Below are positions 1-6,761 of a stretch of DNA of 36,750 nucleotides, one piece after another. Origin of the DNA: a virus; the IMG/VR virus record IMGVR_UViG_3300009506_000108, positions 1 through 36,750 of that record; one strand, written 5' to 3'. The first letter of the stretch is position 1; each line of letters opens with the position of its first letter. The notes under the pieces were generated by a model. It searched no databases, was not told where the DNA came from, and saw only the letters and a list, made by a program, of their open reading frames with translations. The position numbers and the translations under genes are program-made.

Positions 1-960
1 GACTTCTTCTCGATAAGTCTCAGCCTGAGCACCAGTCGTAGCTAATAAATCCTTTAAAGCTTCTAATCGACCTAAAACACCAAATAATCCTCTTGAATTC
101 CCCTCAAACACTTCTTTCAAGTGCATAAGGGTTGACATTAAACCTTTTTCTCTTAATTCCTTATGAAGATCAGCGTATGTTAAATTAACAGACTTCAATG
201 CTTCAACACCTCGATTAGTTTGCCGCGTCATAGCAGCAAACACTGAGGTCATCTGAGTAATAGCTTCAGAAGCTGGAACTCCTAACTTCGTCACTGTCGC
301 GAAGTTAGCGGCAACCTCTTCGAAACTCACACCCATCTGTGCTGCGAATGGAACAACATTCGCTAAGACAGGTGCTAAGTCTTTTGCTTCAGCACCACCA
401 TCTCGAATAGCGCGAGTTAATACATCTGCTGCGTGCGCCGCAGACATATTCTCTATACCGTAAGAATTGATAACCGCTGTTAATGCACGAGCAACAACAT
501 TCGTTTCACCGAGTCCTGCCGCAGATGCTTTAGCCGCAATATCTAAAATTTCCATTGCGGTCTTCGTATCGGCAACTGTCGAAGATACAGCGTACATACC
601 TTCGGCTAATGCGACTGGACCAATACCAACAGCAGGAGCTAAATCGAGGATGTGTTGCTTGACACCGGCGAGTTCTTCTTTAGTAACACCAGCGAGGGAG
701 ACTAACTTAGAAGTAACTGATTCAAAATCCCCACCAAACTTAAGAGAAGCAGCGGCAGCTCCAAGAATTGGCAGCGTGACCGCTGCCGTCATTACAGTTC
801 CAATTTGGCGGAGACCACGCCCAAATAATGTCAACTGATAAGTGGTCATCCCCATTGCATTGTTGAGACGACCAATAGATTTCTCTACATGAGCTATACC
901 TTCACTAGCTTCATCTTGAACACGAAAAACAGCGACTAAGTCACCGACATTAACCATCAT
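1..960 (-). CDS. Tail tape measure protein, N-terminal part (TP901-like), runs off the window
   Basis: This open frame of 320 codons starts ATGATG at 960 and is still open at base 1, so only the N-terminal part is present. The product resembles the core of TP901-family tape measure proteins. An early segment around LFGRGLRQIG is followed by a hydrophobic Ala/Val stretch, then repeated helical segments with 'SVFAAMTRQTNRGVEAL' near residue 245. Tape measure proteins set tail length and occupy the tail lumen before DNA ejection. The position directly after the frameshifted tail assembly chaperone is the classical siphovirus/myovirus order. Its ATG overlaps the TGA of the frameshift product (CCATGATG), so translation is probably coupled. 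Confidence 0.9.
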   Translation of the reverse strand, partial: MMVNVGDLVAVFRVQDEASEGIAHVEKSIGRLNNAMGMTTYQLTLFGRGLRQIGTVMTAAVTLPILGAAAASLKFGGDFESVTSKLVSLAGVTKEELAGVKQHILDLAPAVGIGPVALAEGMYAVSSTVADTKTAMEILDIAAKASAAGLGETNVVARALTAVINSYGIENMSAAHAADVLTRAIRDGGAEAKDLAPVLANVVPFAAQMGVSFEEVAANFATVTKLGVPASEAITQMTSVFAAMTRQTNRGVEALKSVNLTYADLHKELREKGLMSTLMHLKEVFEGNSRGLFGVLGRLEALKDLLATTGAQAETYREEV

Positions 961-1657
961 GGTTTTTTCTTAGCCTCGGCTAGTCGCTCTTTCTCCAATT
1001 CCCAAACCACATCTTGAACACGTTCAATAGAAGGTCCTTTTGGACGCTTAGTTACATCTTGAATTTGCTGTCCCTCCTTATACGCTGTGTAAGCTTCTGC
1101 GTAAGAACGCAGATCCATGATGATAAATAAGAGATTACCTACACTATTATCTATAGCTTCAATAGCCGCATCTGGAAGGCAATGAAACTCCTCACAAACG
1201 CGGCTAATGATCCATTCCTCAATGGGGTCCCCGTTTCCATCCAGATACTGATGGAAACGCTTTATTCGTTTTTTACTTCTTCCTTAGTCTCGGGGCGGCT
1301 AAACTCAAAGATAGCTTCTGCTAAGAATTTAGCCGTAGGCTCGTCTAAATCATCGGTAGCATTGGGGAGTTTGGCTTCATAACCCCACGATACAATACCA
1401 GTCTTCAACAATACATCTCGGTCATAATTCGAGAGCACAGCTTCCTGTGCATCCTGAATTTTCTGAATCCGAGAAGAATCCGCATCACGGAGAGCTTTCA
1501 GCAATTCTCCGCCTAATTCACGCATGAAGCCAACACCTTCGCTCTGCCGTTTCTTCGCAGCAGCGCGGAGCTCCACATGGCTTAACTTACGAATGACTAC
1601 ATCAACCCCTTCTACTGGGATGGTAATATTCTTAGTGATTTTAGTAACGAGCCCCAT
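957..1657 (-). CDS. Tail assembly chaperone, long form made by -1 frameshift (lambda gpGT-like)
   Basis: Reading codons 1-130 of the short form and slipping back one base at A AAA AAC (1274-1268) gives CGA ATA AAG and so on. There are then 103 open codons to a TGA at 959-957, for a fusion of about 233 aa. The extension contains 'DLRSYAEAYTAYKEG' and ends in charged helix (ELEKERLAEAKKKP). There is no separate start with a ribosome site for this second frame, which fits expression only by frameshift. In lambda, gpGT is the minor form that recruits the tail tube subunit to the tape measure. Protein evidence would be a low-abundance peptide spanning the slip. Confidence 0.82.
1232..1274 (-). promoter_or_regulatory. 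Programmed -1 frameshift signal: slippery heptamer plus stem-loop
   Basis: On the minus strand the heptamer A AAA AAC (1274-1268) sits in the zero frame as X XXY YYZ, three bases before the zero-frame stop. After an 8-nt spacer comes a perfect 10-bp stem, CGTTTCCATC (1259-1250) with GATGGAAACG (1241-1232), and an 8-nt loop. Heptamer, spacer length and stem are all the canonical design for -1 frameshifting. Confidence 0.88.
1262..1657 (-). CDS. Tail assembly chaperone, short form (lambda gpG-like)
   Basis: 131 aa, starting MGLVTKITKN at 1657 behind GGAG about 6 nt upstream. The frame stays open upstream to 1861, but that stretch is a GC-rich spacer with no ribosome site, so I reject the longer start. 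It is acidic and helical, has no signal peptide or membrane segment, and lies between the tail tube genes and the tape measure gene. In phages this place is held by the tail assembly chaperone, which coats the tape measure protein during tail assembly. The frame ends with GTA AAA AAC GAA TAA, which contains a slippery heptamer. The function comes from position and the frameshift rather than from sequence similarity. Confidence 0.8.
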   Translation of the reverse strand: MGLVTKITKNITIPVEGVDVVIRKLSHVELRAAAKKRQSEGVGFMRELGGELLKALRDADSSRIQKIQDAQEAVLSNYDRDVLLKTGIVSWGYEAKLPNATDDLDEPTAKFLAEAIFEFSRPETKEEVKNE

Positions 1658-1826
1658 GACAATCTCCAATGTGATGACGCGTTTAAATGCCCTGTAAACC
1701 GTTTTGTTACCCGCCCATAGCCAACCCTTACCGGGTAAGTCAAGTGCCCGCCACGGGCATCCCAGGCCGGTCAAAATGGCCCTATGCCGCCCGGCAATGC
1801 GGCACCTAACCCACCCGGCTAGAGGC
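1658..1826 (-). other. 169-bp GC-rich intergenic spacer with three small hairpins
   Basis: No gene fits here. The minus strand can form TGCCGC/GCGGCA (8-nt loop), GCCCG-TGG-CGGGC, and a small TACC/GGTA element. None is followed by a T-run, so they are not intrinsic terminators. They could slow transcription between the tail tube and chaperone genes. Word use (short palindromes of CCGG, GGGTAA, GCGG; almost no GA or TC between 1677 and 1822) resembles the island at 19311-20440. Confidence 0.5.
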
Positions 1827-2255
1827 TTACGACCACACCCCGGCTGACTTCTGACGCACAAGTGCCTGATACTGCGTCAGAGCATCTCGAGCAAGGATGA
1901 CGTCGTACTTAACGAGATGAACAGTTACGGTGAATGTCTTGCCAGTAGCCGCCACAATGATAAGTTCACGCCCAACGCTGGATGGCGACTTATCAGCAGC
2001 AGCAATCTGGAATACAACGTGCGGGCCAACCGTAGCCGTATCATCAAAGTAACCGCCGATAGGAATATCGGCCGTTTTGTCGATCCCGATTGGCGTATGC
2101 TCCTCTGAGGACACACCAAAAGGATTCGTCTGCTCCGTAATTGACTCAATACTGAGCGCACCAATAGTGGTGACATACGGAGTGATGTCCCGAGAGGTTC
2201 CGCCCGGCGAATCCTCAATGGAAATGGTAACTTCTGATGGGGAATGTTTCGCCAT
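1827..2255 (-). CDS. Tail tube-like protein, short paralogue
   Basis: 142 aa with AGGAGG upstream of the ATG. It carries the signature 'TNPFGVSSEEHTPIGIDK', closely matching 'THPFGEGSEENTPIGIDK' in the neighbouring 327-aa product. The rest also aligns, including a 'KYDV..ARDALT' segment in both. The location between connector genes and the tail chaperone is where the major tail (tube) protein normally lies. I infer that one of the two is the tube subunit and the other a tube or tail-tip variant. Nothing in the sequence decides which is the major form. Confidence 0.6.
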   Translation of the reverse strand: MAKHSPSEVTISIEDSPGGTSRDITPYVTTIGALSIESITEQTNPFGVSSEEHTPIGIDKTADIPIGGYFDDTATVGPHVVFQIAAADKSPSSVGRELIIVAATGKTFTVTVHLVKYDVILARDALTQYQALVRQKSAGVWS

Positions 2256-2267
2256 TTAGGTGTCCTC

Positions 2268-3251
2268 CTAGTATCGCTTGAATCCTGTGAAAACTGTAAT
2301 CGTTCCTGAACCACTTACTGTGCCGGTTGAAGCTAAATATCTATCTACTGTACCACTAACCGTAATCCTTTCCTTCGCTGGAGCAGCGGTAATAGTAGAG
2401 AAGGTGATTAAAGTTGAATAAGTTATGTCATCGGGGCTGTCAGTAATTCGAACTACTACGTTTGTGAATCCAGCATACTGAGAGCACTGAAGATAACCTA
2501 CTCCTCCAGCGTTTGTACTGGTTCTTACGAAAGAACCACCTGTGCCTCCAATTGTAACGTTGACAGGAACAGTAAATGTATTCGTTCCAGTAACCGTCGC
2601 AGTATACTCACCATTAATTGTTGGAGTTGAACCAGTAACTCCAGAAATAAGAACTTTATCACCAGTCGTTAAACCATGCGGTGTCGTACACGTAACGACA
2701 GTTGGGTTAGCGACTGAGTTCGAGGTGATTTCTACAGGACGATTGGCGGTATCATCAGCTAAATCAACAGGGGCATCTGGGGCACCGGCTCCACCAGTCT
2801 TTGTATCCCAATCCGCAGAATATTGAGTGAGTTGCTGAACAATAACCCCTTCATCAACAGCACCAGAAACTAAGTAAGTGACATTAGCCTTGGTCAGCGC
2901 ATCGCGCGCATCCATGACATCATATTTCTGCGAATACGGTCCAGCAAATCCCATAAACGGAAGACCAGCAACATTCCCAAAAATAGCAGCACAGACAATA
3001 CGACTAACACCAACCACAGAACCAATAGCATTATGGAGAGCATCAGTGGTTTCATCGTAAATCCCTCCACCTGCCACTAATGTCCCCTTATCAATACCAA
3101 TAGGGGTATTTTCCTCGCTACCTTCTCCGAATGGATGGGTTTCTTCGGTAGTTACCTCGGATCCCATCGTAGCTCCATCCATTACAGCTGGAGCTAGATT
3201 ATACCCATCGACTAAAAGTACGGAGAAATTGGGACCTGCATATTTACTCAC
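2268..3251 (-). CDS. Tail tube-like protein, long paralogue with a C-terminal beta domain
   Basis: 327 aa from a GTG start (AAGGTGG upstream, overlapping the previous stop). The first 130 residues are homologous to the adjacent 142-aa protein (T-x-PFG...SEE-x-TPIGIDK). Around residues 185-240 there is a segment 'GLTTGDKVLISGVTG' followed by 'INGEYTATVTGTNTFTV'. That pattern resembles the small beta domain often annotated in phage proteins as E1 FCCH-like. The C-terminus (residues 245-327) looks like another beta sandwich. Such add-on domains are typical decorations on the outer surface of tail tubes. The role as tube protein is inferred from position and family resemblance. Confidence 0.6.
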   Translation of the reverse strand: MSKYAGPNFSVLLVDGYNLAPAVMDGATMGSEVTTEETHPFGEGSEENTPIGIDKGTLVAGGGIYDETTDALHNAIGSVVGVSRIVCAAIFGNVAGLPFMGFAGPYSQKYDVMDARDALTKANVTYLVSGAVDEGVIVQQLTQYSADWDTKTGGAGAPDAPVDLADDTANRPVEITSNSVANPTVVTCTTPHGLTTGDKVLISGVTGSTPTINGEYTATVTGTNTFTVPVNVTIGGTGGSFVRTSTNAGGVGYLQCSQYAGFTNVVVRITDSPDDITYSTLITFSTITAAPAKERITVSGTVDRYLASTGTVSGSGTITVFTGFKRY

Positions 3252-3537
3252 TGGTCACCACCTTTTCGACCCCATGCAGATGTACTGGAGTATCTGCTCC
3301 AAATGATGGGTTGGTTCGAGGGATTACCCAACCACGATTGATGTAGATTCCTAAAGCTGGCTGAGGCATATCAGAACAATCATCACCAGCCTTAACCGTC
3401 TTGAAAGAAATCCGCTCTCGCTGGTCATCAGTGAGTTTAGAAACCCCACCAGCCTGTCGGACTAACTGTAAGCTGATAGCATCAGCCGGATACGTAAATT
3501 CGTGTCCTTCTGCTACGATGTAATTGTGGGCTTCCAT
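3244..3537 (-). CDS. Hypothetical tail-region protein, 97 aa
   Basis: Starts MEAHNYIVAEG with AAGGAG five bases before the ATG. It overlaps the 3' end of the upstream 63-aa gene by 25 bp and the start of the downstream tube-like gene by 8 bp, so all three are probably translationally coupled. The composition is that of a soluble globular protein, with two prolines flanking a 'RGWVIPRTNPSFGADTP' loop. I recognise no family. The location suggests a tail completion or tube-accessory role, without proof. Confidence 0.65.
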   Translation of the reverse strand: MEAHNYIVAEGHEFTYPADAISLQLVRQAGGVSKLTDDQRERISFKTVKAGDDCSDMPQPALGIYINRGWVIPRTNPSFGADTPVHLHGVEKVVTSE

Positions 3538-3704
3538 TTTAACTCCTTAAATTCGTATCCACAAACACAGATTAGATAAGGTGTACCAAACCCACCAGAA
3601 GGAACACGTTTTGAAGGATCTCTTCCACAACTTGGACAAGGCGCATAACGTTCCGATTCTACAGGCTTACTATCCGGCCCAAGAATTACAGGTTTGGCTT
3701 CCAT
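3513..3704 (-). CDS. Small zinc-ribbon protein, 63 aa
   Basis: The product has CPSCG near residue 23 and CVCG near residue 47. Two CxxC-like knuckles this far apart are typical of a rubredoxin-like zinc ribbon. It lies between the tail terminator-like gene and the 97-aa gene, overlapping both ends. The function is unknown. Zn ribbons of this size occur widely in phage morphogenesis operons as small accessory proteins. Confidence 0.6.
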   Translation of the reverse strand: MEAKPVILGPDSKPVESERYAPCPSCGRDPSKRVPSGGFGTPYLICVCGYEFKELKWKPTITS

Positions 3705-4096
3705 TAATCAGGCCGTTTCTCAGTCCAAAAATTGCAAACAATTTCGTAACGGTTATTTTCATCTTTCCCTAATGAGAACGGATTCTGCTGTGGATCTACA
3801 GTTAAGAATTCAACACCATTAAGAGTTATAGCCTGAAGTTGTGCTAAATATCTCATCGCAACTAAACACTTCTGCATTGGGGTATCATAATCGTGGGGGT
3901 CTCCACGAAATAAAACTTGAAATGAAGGCTTTTCGTAATAAATACCCTTCTGCCCAAATTGACGTTCTCCAGCACGCCCGCCGTATTCAGCAATCACACC
4001 AATAGCATCAGGTTTTGCTGGCACTTCACCAACAATTATCGTCCCTAAAGTGCCTAGGGAATCAAGTTCCCCCTTAATATGGTCACCTAGCGTCAT
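3704..4096 (-). CDS. Tail terminator / minor tail protein-like, 130 aa
   Basis: I prefer the start MTLGDHIKGEL at 4096 (GGGG five bases upstream). An in-frame ATG at 4129 would add 11 residues inside the upstream gene. The sequence pattern 'AIGVIAEYGGRAGE....KPSFQVLFRG' with 'TVDPQQNPFSLGKDENNRYEIVCNF' near the end is like phage minor capsid/tail terminator proteins (DUF3168 or Gp11-like fold). Those form the ring that ends tail tube growth and joins tail to head. The order gp10-like, terminator, tube agrees with that role. Confidence 0.65.
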   Translation of the reverse strand: MTLGDHIKGELDSLGTLGTIIVGEVPAKPDAIGVIAEYGGRAGERQFGQKGIYYEKPSFQVLFRGDPHDYDTPMQKCLVAMRYLAQLQAITLNGVEFLTVDPQQNPFSLGKDENNRYEIVCNFWTEKRPD

Positions 4097-4472
4097 GTCC
4101 CCACCGCCGAGCTGCGGCAATGTATCCACTTCGTATTTCAGGTATAAATTTCGTAACAGCAGCTTCTAGATACTTAGCTTGCCCATTAGGATGTTTAACA
4201 TTTAACTTTTCATGGACTGCAACAGCATAATCTGTTTCTTCATTACCATAATGGATTGTACCCGCTGCTTCTTTACCTGAAACGATTACTCCCCAATCTC
4301 CAGTAGCTTTTAATGCACCTGTTTTGACTGGAACCAATCTCTGAGATTCATCAAACACAGTTTCAGTAACTACATAAGTTTCAGCAATCAATCGCTGAAA
4401 ACATTCGTTAACACGTCTCTTCACATTAGCAAGAACAATCCGTTCACCAATTACTTGAACACCATTAGCCAA
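4083..4472 (-). CDS. HK97 gp10-like head-tail component, 129 aa
   Basis: Contains the family hallmark: an N-terminal helix, then 'AQRLVPVKTGALKATG'-type text (here ESQRLVPVKTGALKATGD), then 'IHYGNEETDYAVAVHEKLNVKHPNGQAKYLEAAV'. This is the usual HK97 gp10/tail-component pattern, with the xVPVxTGxL motif and YAxxxHE. These proteins act at the head-tail junction or tail completion. It overlaps the upstream gene by 8 bp and the downstream gene by 14 bp. Confidence 0.8.
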   Translation of the reverse strand: MANGVQVIGERIVLANVKRRVNECFQRLIAETYVVTETVFDESQRLVPVKTGALKATGDWGVIVSGKEAAGTIHYGNEETDYAVAVHEKLNVKHPNGQAKYLEAAVTKFIPEIRSGYIAAARRWGHDAR

Positions 4473-4857
4473 GAATCACCTCGACCATGTAAGGTGAATC
4501 AGAAAACTGATTTTCTAATCCTTGCACATCTTTAATAGGCCCAGTATAACCGTTAGGTAATACAATCTTATCGCGTAAATCAATAGGCTCAAATCGATTA
4601 GCAGCTCCATTTGCTGCAATCGGTTCTAAAAATGTTACAACAGCTTTCTGAATAAAATCTTGACCTTCTAATCTAATTAAACGCTGTTTCATTTCGACTA
4701 ATGCTAATCTAGCTACAGGGTCATCATAAACCGGTTCACCATGAACAGCGCCATCCGCAATCCAAGCATGATGCTGAACAGTGACTAATAATTTTCCATT
4801 ATTAGCCACTTTCTTGGCTATTGCAATCGAATTACGAATAACCGTAGCGAGTGGCAT
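4465..4857 (-). CDS. Head-closure-like protein, 130 aa
   Basis: The start MPLATVIRNS at 4857 is chosen because the upstream gene ends in TAAG immediately before it. The longer frame (to 4887) would overlap that gene. The sequence has an N-terminal helix, then a beta-rich middle (LLVTVQHHAWIAD) and 'FLEPIAANGAANRFEPIDLRD', ending in 'SPYMVEVILG'. Position between connector and gp10-like genes is that of head-closure/stopper proteins. The assignment is mainly positional. Confidence 0.55.
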   Translation of the reverse strand: MPLATVIRNSIAIAKKVANNGKLLVTVQHHAWIADGAVHGEPVYDDPVARLALVEMKQRLIRLEGQDFIQKAVVTFLEPIAANGAANRFEPIDLRDKIVLPNGYTGPIKDVQGLENQFSDSPYMVEVILG

Positions 4858-4858
4858 C

Positions 4859-5317
4859 TTACTCTCGAACAATTGCGGAAACGTCAACCACGCCGTTTGT
4901 AGCTAGATTCCAAAGAACTATTGTTCCAGCAGCAGGAATATAAAGTCCTTCATCAAACGTCCACAGAATGCTAGCTCCGATTGTAGCTGGGAACCCAATA
5001 CGCTTGAAGAACTGCGCCGGGATTGTTGGCGCAGTAGTCGTCCAAGCGATAGCTGTTTTACTCTGAATTTCCCCAGATGCATCACCAGTTGTATACATCG
5101 AGAGGAGAGTAACTGGTGAAGTTGGGCCAACTCCGATAGCGGCTGGTCGACCTAATCCATAAGTGCTGGCAGTCGCAGCTGCTAGTGAAACTTGCATTTC
5201 CATGAGATAGCATCCACGATTAGGTGGAGCAATTAACTCATAGGCTGGTGAACCACTAGTTCCACTAGAAGTTCTACGAGCGAGCATTGCGCGCCGATAG
5301 GCAGATGGGGATGGCAT
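4859..5317 (-). CDS. Hypothetical beta-rich virion protein, 152 aa
   Basis: Begins MPSPSAYRRAMLARR with GAGAGGG upstream. The remainder is rich in Ala, Thr, Gly and Ile with alternating hydrophobic residues ('AAIGVGPTSPVTLL', 'FDEGLYIPAAGTIVLWNLA'), as in small jelly-roll or decoration proteins. There are almost no charged residues after residue 40 apart from 'FFKRIG' and the C-terminal RE. It is encoded between the adaptor and head-closure genes. The general pattern also resembles the 157-aa protein at 6222-6695, so both may be capsid decoration or head-fibre proteins. Confidence 0.5.
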   Translation of the reverse strand: MPSPSAYRRAMLARRTSSGTSGSPAYELIAPPNRGCYLMEMQVSLAAATASTYGLGRPAAIGVGPTSPVTLLSMYTTGDASGEIQSKTAIAWTTTAPTIPAQFFKRIGFPATIGASILWTFDEGLYIPAAGTIVLWNLATNGVVDVSAIVRE

Positions 5318-5318
5318 A

Positions 5319-6176
5319 TTACGCCCTCTCTAGATCGATGTTAATTCCTAATAGTGAACTGTAATACCACGATGAATTTAACAAATTCCAAACTATCGTT
5401 GGAATTACAGGGGGTCCAGGATTAACCCCATCTTTAAATTTAATGGTAACAGGACCAGCCCGCAGATGTACAATCCCGTTAGTGTCAACATCAAATTCAG
5501 CGGTTCTGTCTCCGTTAATAAGTAATCGTGCGAGTTCAAATTGAGCCCATTTAACACGATCTGGGATGGCACTATCTGATACATATACCAGCCCCTCTTT
5601 TTCCCACATTCCAGTTCTAGGCCATGCGAGACTCTGTGTGAGGGAAGCTGGGAAGCCTGACCATTCAATAATGGACTCCATTAACTGAGTAGCCATTATT
5701 AAAGCAGGATTCTTAGTGGCTTCAATAGAACTGCCTCCTACGAAAGAAGTAGAAGCAGTAACAGGGATTACTGTAACTCCAGATCCACTAGCTACAGCCG
5801 TAAATTCAGAAATTGCATCGATAACTGCGGCGACTAAAGTTGCTGTATTTTTAGTCGCATCTAATACGCCAGCACCGTCTGTTCCTAAAGTGACAGTTAG
5901 TGCAGTTCCAACTAAAGCAGCAGAAAGAGGGATATTAAGACCAGAACCAGCAACAACTTCTACAGTGTAACTATTTCCATCAGAACCAGGTTCAACAACA
6001 GTGATAGTAACTACACCATTAGTTCCAGATCCGATAGTTATAGACGCAGCTATATTGGTAGGCCACGGAACATCCGTGTGCAAAACTGAGTCGTGATACA
6101 CATCGGCTTCTGCTAAGGTGCCGTAAGAATTGGCATTAGCAGCTCCGACGGTAGCGATGACAGTCGGAATCGCCAT
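5319..6176 (-). CDS. Head-tail adaptor (DnaT-like family) interrupted by a beta-domain insertion
   Basis: Residues 1-40 ('GAANANSYGTLAEADVYHDS') and 153-225 ('MATQLMESIIEWSG', 'SLAWPRTG', 'IPDRVKWAQFELARLLI') together match the phage head-tail connector family often named DnaT-like. Between them, about residues 42-152 are a Gly/Val/Thr-rich segment (GVVTITVVEPGSDGNSYTVE and onward). It has no counterpart in the usual family member, which is around 160-180 residues. Here the protein is 285 aa. The ATG has AAGGTG upstream and is preceded by a 10-bp hairpin (6188-6212). I infer a connector whose surface loop has been replaced by an immunoglobulin-like domain. Confidence 0.7.
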   Translation of the reverse strand: MAIPTVIATVGAANANSYGTLAEADVYHDSVLHTDVPWPTNIAASITIGSGTNGVVTITVVEPGSDGNSYTVEVVAGSGLNIPLSAALVGTALTVTLGTDGAGVLDATKNTATLVAAVIDAISEFTAVASGSGVTVIPVTASTSFVGGSSIEATKNPALIMATQLMESIIEWSGFPASLTQSLAWPRTGMWEKEGLVYVSDSAIPDRVKWAQFELARLLINGDRTAEFDVDTNGIVHLRAGPVTIKFKDGVNPGPPVIPTIVWNLLNSSWYYSSLLGINIDLERA

Positions 6177-6187
6177 GGATCACCTTA

Positions 6188-6212
6188 GTGGGGGATCAAC
6201 AGGATCCCCCAC
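6188..6212. other. Perfect 10-bp hairpin before the adaptor gene
   Basis: GTGGGGGATC and GATCCCCCAC flank a 5-nt loop. In the mRNA it lies just upstream of the ribosome site AAGGTG of the adaptor gene. There is no T-run, so an RNA stability or translation-tuning role is likelier than termination. Confidence 0.55.
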
Positions 6213-6221
6213 CTATGAATG

Positions 6222-6695
6222 TTACGTAACGGGATCAGCCGTAAATGTCAGGAACACGTCAACCCCCGTAGAGGTAGCAAGCGCACTCCCAACATTATCG
6301 ATGGTGATGGCCGTATTTGCGTCCATCGCCAAGAATGACGCGCCGTCTGCTAAGACAGCTACGTTCGAATCACCAGCACGGCAAACCGTGCTTCGAGTGA
6401 GGGCTGCGACAGCAGCGGCTAAGAGCTGAACAGCAGATCCAGCACTAGTTCCAATGATATTGACCGATGTAGCGCCCGAGGCGTTACCGCCCAGAGCGAT
6501 AAGGGTCATATCCAGGATCCGCCATTTAACACCGGGGAGTGCAGGGAGAAGAGTGAACCCTGCATTGACCTGTGCGGTAGTGAGTCGAGTTCGCTGGACT
6601 TTTGCTCCACCGAAATCAACCCACGTCCCCTGAATCGGACGAGCCTTTGGCTGACCCGATCCAATAGGGTACATACGAGAATCAACACCAGACAT
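6222..6695 (-). CDS. Putative capsid decoration / head fibre protein, 157 aa
   Basis: Starts MSGVDSRMYPIGSG with AAGGAG upstream. The N-terminal 30 residues are extended (QPKARPIQGTWVDFGG), followed by a beta-rich Ala/Thr/Val domain without cysteine clusters ('LIALGGNASGATSVNIIGTS', 'ALATSTGVDVFLTFTADPVT'). It is encoded directly downstream of the major coat gene, the usual place for decoration proteins. A hairpin between the two genes (6716-6739) could adjust relative expression. The function is an inference from position. Confidence 0.5.
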   Translation of the reverse strand: MSGVDSRMYPIGSGQPKARPIQGTWVDFGGAKVQRTRLTTAQVNAGFTLLPALPGVKWRILDMTLIALGGNASGATSVNIIGTSAGSAVQLLAAAVAALTRSTVCRAGDSNVAVLADGASFLAMDANTAITIDNVGSALATSTGVDVFLTFTADPVT

Positions 6696-6715
6696 GTTCT
6701 ACTCCTTGTTTTTGA

Positions 6716-6739
6716 AGGGGCAGACTTTACCCTGCCCCT
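6716..6739. other. 8-bp hairpin between coat and decoration genes
   Basis: AGGGGCAG and CTGCCCCT flank an 8-nt loop, just after the coat protein stop codon. On the minus strand it is followed by TTCAAAAAC, not a T-run. It is therefore a weak terminator at best, or an mRNA end-stabiliser after the abundant coat message. Confidence 0.5.
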
Positions 6740-6761
6740 CCAGCTGATTCCTCAGCAGCGA

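Noticed and set aside
1262-1861. Longer 199-aa version of the tail chaperone
   Set aside because: The extra N-terminus is Arg/Trp/Gly-rich text from a GC-rich spacer with no ribosome site; the start at 1657 has GGAG at good distance.
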